Source: Catellatospora sp. TT07R-123
GTDB taxonomy: Bacteria > Actinomycetota > Actinomycetes > Mycobacteriales > Micromonosporaceae
Assembly: GCF_018327705.1 (NCBI RefSeq)
Contig: NZ_BNEM01000002.1
Span: 248,001 to 312,000 of the forward strand
Direction of reading: 5' to 3'
DNA: 64,000 nt
The position numbers were made by a program, and so were the translations under genes. Below, piece by piece: positions 60,138-64,000 of this stretch; position 1 is the stretch's first letter; each line of letters opens with the position of its first letter. The notes below the pieces were generated by a model. It was not told the origin of the DNA. It did not search any database and worked only from the letters and a program-made list of their open reading frames with translations.

Positions 60138-62264
60138 ATGGGCGAGCGCATCGCCACCTGGATCACCAGCCGGACCGGAGCCGTCCTCATCCTGCTGGTC
60201 ACCGTGGCCCTGTCGACGCTGGCACTGCTCAACGCACCCGCGCAGCCGCAGGCCGAGCCCACCGACGGCCTGCCCGAGGGCAAGCAGTCCACCGCCGTGA
60301 CCGCGCTGCTGGACCGGTTCGCCAGCGGCCGGACCACCTCGGCGATCGTCGTGTTCGAACGCCCGCAGGGCTCCCTGTCCCCGGACGACCGCACCGCGAT
60401 CGCCGACACGGCCACCGCGCTGACCGGCGTGGCCGGGATCGGGCAGGGTCCGCCGCCGCAGTTCTCCGACGACGGCGCGGCCGCGCTGGTCGTGCTGCCG
60501 TTCACCCCCGACCTGGACGACGAGGCGGCCAACAGCGCCGTCGACCAGCTGCGGCAGCGGTTGCGCGACAACCGGCTGCCCGACGGGCTCGGCGCCCAGG
60601 TGACCGGCCCGGCCGCGTTCCGGCGCGACATCTCGGCCGCCTTCGCGGGCGCCGACACCACCCTGCTGGCCGCCACCGCGGCGGTCGTCGCACTGCTGCT
60701 GCTGATCACCTATCGCAGCCCGTTCCTGTGGCTCCTGCCGCTGACCGTGATCGGCCTGGCCGACCAGGTCACCGCCAAGCTGCTGCCCGGCGTCGGACAG
60801 CTGATCGGCGAGCCCACCGACGCCTCCGTCGCGGGCATCGTCTCGGTGCTGGTGTTCGGCGCGGGCACCGACTACGCCCTGCTGCTGATCTCCCGCTACC
60901 GCGAGGAGCTGCGCCGCACCGCCGACCGGCGGGCGGCCCTGGCCACCGCCGTACGCTCGGCCGGGCCCGCGATCATCGGCAGCGCCGGGACCGTCATCCT
61001 GGCGCTGCTGACCCTGCTCACCGCGGTCCTGACCAGTAACCGCACCCTCGGCGTGGCCGCGGCTGTCGGCGTCGCGATCGCGCTGCTGTTCGGCCTGGTG
61101 GTGCTCCCGGCCGCGCTGGCCTGCGTGCCGCGCGGCGCGTTCTGGCCGCGCGTGCCGACCCACGGCAGCGCCGACGCGACCGAGTCGGGCCTGTGGGCCC
61201 GCACCGCCGGCCTGGTCGCCCGTCGCCCCGCCGCCGTGCTGGCCGTCGCGGTCGTCATCCTGGCCGCACTGTCGGCCGGCCTGCTGACCACCCGGATCGG
61301 ACTGTCGCAGACCGAGCAGTTCCGCACCGAGGTCGAGTCGGTGCAGGCGCAGCAGACCCTCGCCCGGCACTTCCCCGCCGGCTCCTCGCAACCGGTCACC
61401 GCGATCACGACCACCGCCGCCGCCCAGACCGCGGTCGACGCGGCGGGCCAGACCCCGGGGGTGGCCTCGGTCGGCCGCCCCGAGATCTCCACCGACGGCA
61501 CCCTGGCCCAGTTCTCCGTCCGGCTGACCGCCGAGTCGGGCACCGGCGCCGCCGACCAGGCCGTGACCGCACTGCGTGAACGCCTCGGCCAGATCCCGGA
61601 CGCGCGGGCACTGGTCGGCGGGCAGCCGGCCGCCGACCTCGACCAGCGCGACGCCAACACCCGCGACAACACCGTCGTCGCACCACTGGTCCTGGCCGTC
61701 GTCCTGCTGGTGCTGGTCCTGCTGCTGCGCTCGCTCGTCGGGCCGCTGCTGCTGCTGGTCACGGTCGTGGGCAGCTTCGCCGCCAGCCTCGGCGCCGCCA
61801 GCCTGGTGTTCAAGCTCCTGGACATCCCCGCGCTGGCCGCCAGCGTTCCGCTGCTGGCGTTCCTGTTCCTGGTCGCCCTCGGCGTCGACTACAACATCTT
61901 CCTGGTCAGCCGGGCCCGGGAGGAGACCGAGCGGCGCGGCGACACCCGCGCCGGGACGCTGAAGGCCCTGTCTGCCACCGGCGGGGTCATCACCTCCGCC
62001 GGGATCCTGCTCGCCGCCGTGTTCACGGTGCTGGGGGTGCTGCCGGTCATCGTGCTGACCCAGCTCGGCATCATCGTCGGCATCGGCGTGCTGCTGGACA
62101 CGCTGCTCGTACGCACGCTGGTCGTACCCGCCATCGCCATGCTGCTGGGGCACCGCTTCTGGTGGCCGTCCCGTCCGGAGCGGCAGCCGCACCCCGCCGC
62201 CGAGGCACCCGGCGACCACCCGGCCGACCAGCAGCTCAACGCGGTGACTGTGACCGGCCGCTGA
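60138..62264 (+). CDS. MMPL-family membrane exporter
   Basis: 708 residues with a first helix, a soluble loop (about 35-170), a five- to six-helix block with GAGTDYALLLISRYREEL, a second soluble region and a final helical block containing ALGVDYNIFLVSRAREE. This is the RND-like MMPL layout used to export lipids or drugs, driven by the proton gradient. The ATG follows GGAG by ~12 nt. Control by the divergent MarR protein is likely. A hairpin follows the stop. Confidence 0.9.
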   Translation: MGERIATWITSRTGAVLILLVTVALSTLALLNAPAQPQAEPTDGLPEGKQSTAVTALLDRFASGRTTSAIVVFERPQGSLSPDDRTAIADTATALTGVAGIGQGPPPQFSDDGAAALVVLPFTPDLDDEAANSAVDQLRQRLRDNRLPDGLGAQVTGPAAFRRDISAAFAGADTTLLAATAAVVALLLLITYRSPFLWLLPLTVIGLADQVTAKLLPGVGQLIGEPTDASVAGIVSVLVFGAGTDYALLLISRYREELRRTADRRAALATAVRSAGPAIIGSAGTVILALLTLLTAVLTSNRTLGVAAAVGVAIALLFGLVVLPAALACVPRGAFWPRVPTHGSADATESGLWARTAGLVARRPAAVLAVAVVILAALSAGLLTTRIGLSQTEQFRTEVESVQAQQTLARHFPAGSSQPVTAITTTAAAQTAVDAAGQTPGVASVGRPEISTDGTLAQFSVRLTAESGTGAADQAVTALRERLGQIPDARALVGGQPAADLDQRDANTRDNTVVAPLVLAVVLLVLVLLLRSLVGPLLLLVTVVGSFAASLGAASLVFKLLDIPALAASVPLLAFLFLVALGVDYNIFLVSRAREETERRGDTRAGTLKALSATGGVITSAGILLAAVFTVLGVLPVIVLTQLGIIVGIGVLLDTLLVRTLVVPAIAMLLGHRFWWPSRPERQPHPAAEAPGDHPADQQLNAVTVTGR

Positions 62265-62282
62265 AGCCGGTCGGCTCAGCCG

Positions 62283-62316
62283 GGGTGGCGCGGACGGATC
62301 ACCGTCCGCGCCACCC
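62283..62316 (+). terminator. Terminator hairpin of the MMPL gene
   Basis: GGGTGGCGCGGACGG pairs perfectly with CCGTCCGCGCCACCC across ATCA, 18 nt after the stop. A CT-rich stretch follows. 62317-62333 shows nothing else. Confidence 0.7.
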
Positions 62317-62333
62317 TCTGCCCTCAGGCTGGA

Positions 62334-62381
62334 GCGGTGCCCAACCGCAGGTCGCAGGTTCGATTCCTGCCGGGAGCACCA
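62334..62381 (+). tRNA. 3' remnant of a tRNA gene, possible attachment site
   Basis: The stretch ends with a perfect T-arm (GCAGG TTCGATT CCTGC), an acceptor strand CGGGAGC and encoded A-CCA. A 4-bp anticodon-like stem GCGG/CCGC precedes it. No 5' acceptor GCTCCCG or D-arm is found upstream, so it is a 3' fragment, not a functional tRNA. Such fragments mark att sites of integrative elements. Identity of the parent tRNA not determinable. Confidence 0.5.
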
Positions 62382-62413
62382 CGATAATCAGCGATTTCCC
62401 ATAACCAGCCAGA

Positions 62414-62524
62414 ATATTTGGCGGCAGCTTCACTCACGGTCCAGCGCGAGAGACGCAGGACGCGGCGAAGCGAGATGCGTCGCCAGTAGCTCTCGCGACG
62501 GATTTACCGGCAGCCGCCAAATAT
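62414..62524. repeat. Large imperfect inverted repeat (~110 nt)
   Basis: ATATTTGGCGGC (62414-62425) is matched exactly by GCCGCCAAATAT (62513-62524), and the arms extend with one mismatch. Nested pairs CGCGAGAG/CTCTCGCG (62445-62452/62490-62497) and GACGC/GCGTC share nearly the same centre. It could be a structured RNA, a recombination site or an element end. It lies just beyond the tRNA remnant. I see no coding sequence in 62382-62578. Confidence 0.6.
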
Positions 62525-62578
62525 GCAACCTGGCACCGGCTGCCGCTCCGCCCCTGTAGCGGTTTCGCACATCGAGGC

Positions 62579-62902
62579 TCAACGGACGCCGGAAATGCAT
62601 CTGAAGTCGCTTCGAATGACACCGTGCTCCGCGGGTGAGACCCAGCAGCTAAACAGGCTGCCGATGAGGGCTGACTCGTCAATTCCCAGCTGTACTGCCA
62701 AAATCGCGGCGTCCGTCCTGTAGATACGCGAGCGATCTTCAATTCCCTGGTACTCCGCGATGCCGCCGCGTTTGCCGAGCACAACGTAGTCCACCCTCTT
62801 GCCAGGCCTGCCCGTAGCGGTGTCGTGCCCCATGCGGTCATGCGCGTCGTCTACGGGTAGGCCACAGACACCACATGGCGACACATCCTCAGAAGCGCTC
62901 AT
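62579..62902 (-). CDS. Small orphan protein with CxxC motif
   Basis: 107 residues; ATG with GGGAGG about 10 nt upstream. The N-terminus SPCGVCGLPVDDAHDRMGHD looks like a zinc knuckle (C-x2-C plus two His). The rest, YVVLGKRGGIAEYQGIEDRSRIYRTDAAILAVQLGIDESALIGSLF, suggests a small helical domain. Base composition is poorer in GC than the neighbours, as in mobile-element cargo. Function unknown. Confidence 0.55.
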   Translation of the reverse strand: MSASEDVSPCGVCGLPVDDAHDRMGHDTATGRPGKRVDYVVLGKRGGIAEYQGIEDRSRIYRTDAAILAVQLGIDESALIGSLFSCWVSPAEHGVIRSDFRCISGVR

Positions 62903-63130
62903 AAGGTCATCCCTCCCCGTAGGCGTTTCCGCTACCCAGACCGCCGCGACAGTTGCGAGACGCCGCGCCCGGGTCCACGCGACACCGTACAGCAGCTAAA
63001 TACGGCGACGTCGCCGTCTCAGGCTGACTCTGCCCGTTCGGCAATCGCACCTACAGTCTCCTACTCGACCACCGTCGACCATTCTGCGAGCAATCCGTAG
63101 GTTCAGGGTCGAGAGCTCAGTGAACAGATC

Positions 63131-63607
63131 TCAGCGGACGACGACAGCCCAGACCGGGAAGGCAGGGAGCGGAATGGCCTCGTCGTCATTGATCGAACGG
63201 GTGATCTCGGTCAGGTCATCGGACGGTACGTGGCCCGGATCGAGGTCAGCGGCAGCCAGGGCGACGACTTCGGCGGCGTCGCCGGTGACGCGGTACGTGC
63301 CGCTGAACGGCAACCGGCCTGGGGAAGCTGAGGTCAATGAGCACCTGAGTTGGCCTGCCTGTTCGTCGTACCAGGCGTAGAAGGTGCCCGGGTTCGGTTG
63401 GTCGGCCAGGCGCCGACGCAGCTCCCGCTGCACGACGTCCAGCGCCATCACGGTCGCCTCGACGTCGACCGGGCCGCATACCCCATACCGCCAGGTGTTC
63501 AGCCGGATCTCCCGCTCGAGCTCGTCGGGCCTCAGCGCTACCTCGGGGTCGTCAAGGTATGAGCGCACCATCTCGGCCAGCGTCTGGACCTGGGTGTCGT
63601 CAAGCAC
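63131..63607 (-). CDS. Hypothetical protein, 158 residues
   Basis: GTG start at 63607, no clear Shine-Dalgarno. Acidic, soluble protein: TLAEMVRSYLDDPEVALRPDELEREIRL, then FYAWYDEQAGQLRCSLTSA and a C-terminal PAFPVWAVVVR. The layout (helix then beta sheet) and location resemble small immunity- or cargo-type actinobacterial proteins, but I do not recognise a family. 62903-63130 upstream of its stop has no supportable gene. Confidence 0.5.
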   Translation of the reverse strand: MLDDTQVQTLAEMVRSYLDDPEVALRPDELEREIRLNTWRYGVCGPVDVEATVMALDVVQRELRRRLADQPNPGTFYAWYDEQAGQLRCSLTSASPGRLPFSGTYRVTGDAAEVVALAAADLDPGHVPSDDLTEITRSINDDEAIPLPAFPVWAVVVR

Positions 63608-63740
63608 TGTCAGCTCCGTGCAACATCCGCGCGACGCCAGTCGGCGAGTCAGTGTTCCAGCGATCGATCACGGTAGGCCACAGGCAACCAACCAGCAAGC
63701 GAGATACTGCGAAGACCAGGCCAAACGACCTGGTCTCGAC

Positions 63741-63782
63741 TGCGGTGCGGCAGGGTTCGAACCTGCGACCCTCTGCTTGCAA
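63741..63782 (-). tRNA. 3' remnant of a tRNA gene (Ala/Cys-like), possible attachment site
   Basis: Read on the minus strand: TTGCAAGC(AGA), GGGTC variable loop, a perfect T-arm GCAGG TTCGAAC CCTGC, then CGCACCG. The 5' half of the tRNA is absent; sequence diverges within the anticodon loop. The loop fits an Ala-UGC or Cys-GCA anticodon. Orientation places a possible intact tRNA, and any element, to the right beyond the window. Confidence 0.5.
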
Positions 63783-63803
63783 GCCGGACGTTGTGGGTGG
63801 CGC

Positions 63804-64000
63804 ATGCGCACTATGGTGGCTCTCGTGATCGCCAGCTATGCCGCCGGACGTCAGGCCACCCCAACCGAAACTCTGTTGGCAGGCTTGTATTTCATTGCGT
63901 TCGGATGCCTAGGGATCTTGCTGGCGCTGAGGAAACGTCGAGATCCAGACGGGATGCGGAAGCGAGCTCGAACTCTGGGCGGACGGCTGATTGCGCAACA
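63804..64000 (+). CDS. Small membrane protein, 3' end beyond the window
   Basis: An ATG at 63804 (alternative at 63813) opens a frame that runs off the window after 65 codons. It begins MRTMVALVIASYAAG and has a hydrophobic segment TLLAGLYFIAFGCLGILLAL followed by a basic RKRRDPDGMRKRAR tail, so it is probably a one- or two-helix membrane protein. No family recognised. It lies in the low-GC accessory segment. Confidence 0.4.
   Translation, partial: MRTMVALVIASYAAGRQATPTETLLAGLYFIAFGCLGILLALRKRRDPDGMRKRARTLGGRLIAQ

Noticed and set aside
59538-62219. An 893-codon minus-strand frame over the MMPL gene
   Set aside because: The sequence is repetitive Gly/Gln/Asp/His with no domain, opposite a clear exporter gene. 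Only its last 168 codons (MarR) are real.
62317-62381. Complete functional tRNA
   Set aside because: The T-arm and CCA are present but no 5' acceptor strand or D-arm can be found upstream.
1-64000. CRISPR arrays, rRNA genes, insertion sequences
   Set aside because: No regularly spaced direct repeats, ribosomal RNA motifs or transposase motifs were seen.

Overview
This is a very GC-rich, densely packed window of an actinomycete chromosome. The strong third-position GC bias, GTG starts, many leaderless genes, an F420-type LLM oxidoreductase, SigE-family and ECF42 sigma factors, MEDS-domain regulators and SpoIIE phosphatases all fit a filamentous actinomycete. Micromonosporaceae is my best guess, but that is inference. 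Almost all genes look chromosomal. The last ~1.6 kb (from about 62.33 kb) is visibly poorer in GC and holds tRNA 3' remnants, a large inverted repeat and small orphan genes, as at the edge of an integrated element.

Layout. 0-6.3 kb: the 5' part of a secreted DUF1906 protein, a PAS/SpoIIE phosphatase with a (Gly-His-Asp)6 repeat, a leaderless carotenoid-type operon (CrtI/CrtISO-like flavoprotein, CrtR-like desaturase, TetR), and a lipoprotein hydrolase. 6.4-17.1 kb: CocE-type hydrolase/TetR, MacB-like ABC exporter facing a two-component system, aldo/keto reductase, SDR/TetR. 17.1-24 kb: a HEAT-like protein beside a barstar-family protein, a MEDS-STAS/MEDS-HATPase pair, a phospholipase D, a DinB pair and a secreted M15-like peptidase. 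24.2-30.8 kb: a HisD-like/SDR operon under a LacI-type operator, two unknown genes, and a secreted FAD oxidoreductase divergent from a three-repeat secreted protein. 30.9-38.9 kb: GNAT, SigE-type sigma with a membrane beta-propeller partner, DksA/TraR, DGPF protein with ECF42 sigma, a second SpoIIE phosphatase, a membrane protein and a secreted propeller. 39-43.5 kb: a cysteine-free Rrf2 regulator convergent with a sulfate ABC transporter operon. 43.7-58.6 kb: two large divergent operons around an XRE-cupin regulator. 58.6-62.3 kb: MarR plus an unknown gene, divergent from an MMPL exporter.

The most interesting unit is 43.7-58.6 kb. Leftward, a ten-gene coupled operon encodes a dipeptide/oligopeptide ABC importer, an Xaa-Pro-dipeptidase-like amidohydrolase, a DUF885 peptidase, an NTF2-like protein, a TIGR04076 protein and an F420-type oxidoreductase. 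Rightward, the XRE-cupin regulator precedes a DapA-family lyase and a three-subunit flavoprotein/[2Fe-2S] dehydrogenase of the D-hydroxyproline, opine or sarcosine oxidase type. Together they look like a pathway that imports short peptides or conjugates, cleaves them and oxidises the released imino or N-substituted amino acid, with hydroxyproline peptides as the leading guess. Regulatory DNA is unusually legible: several TetR, MarR, LacI and XRE operators overlap promoters, and many starts sit 6-8 nt after a TANNNT box with no Shine-Dalgarno sequence.
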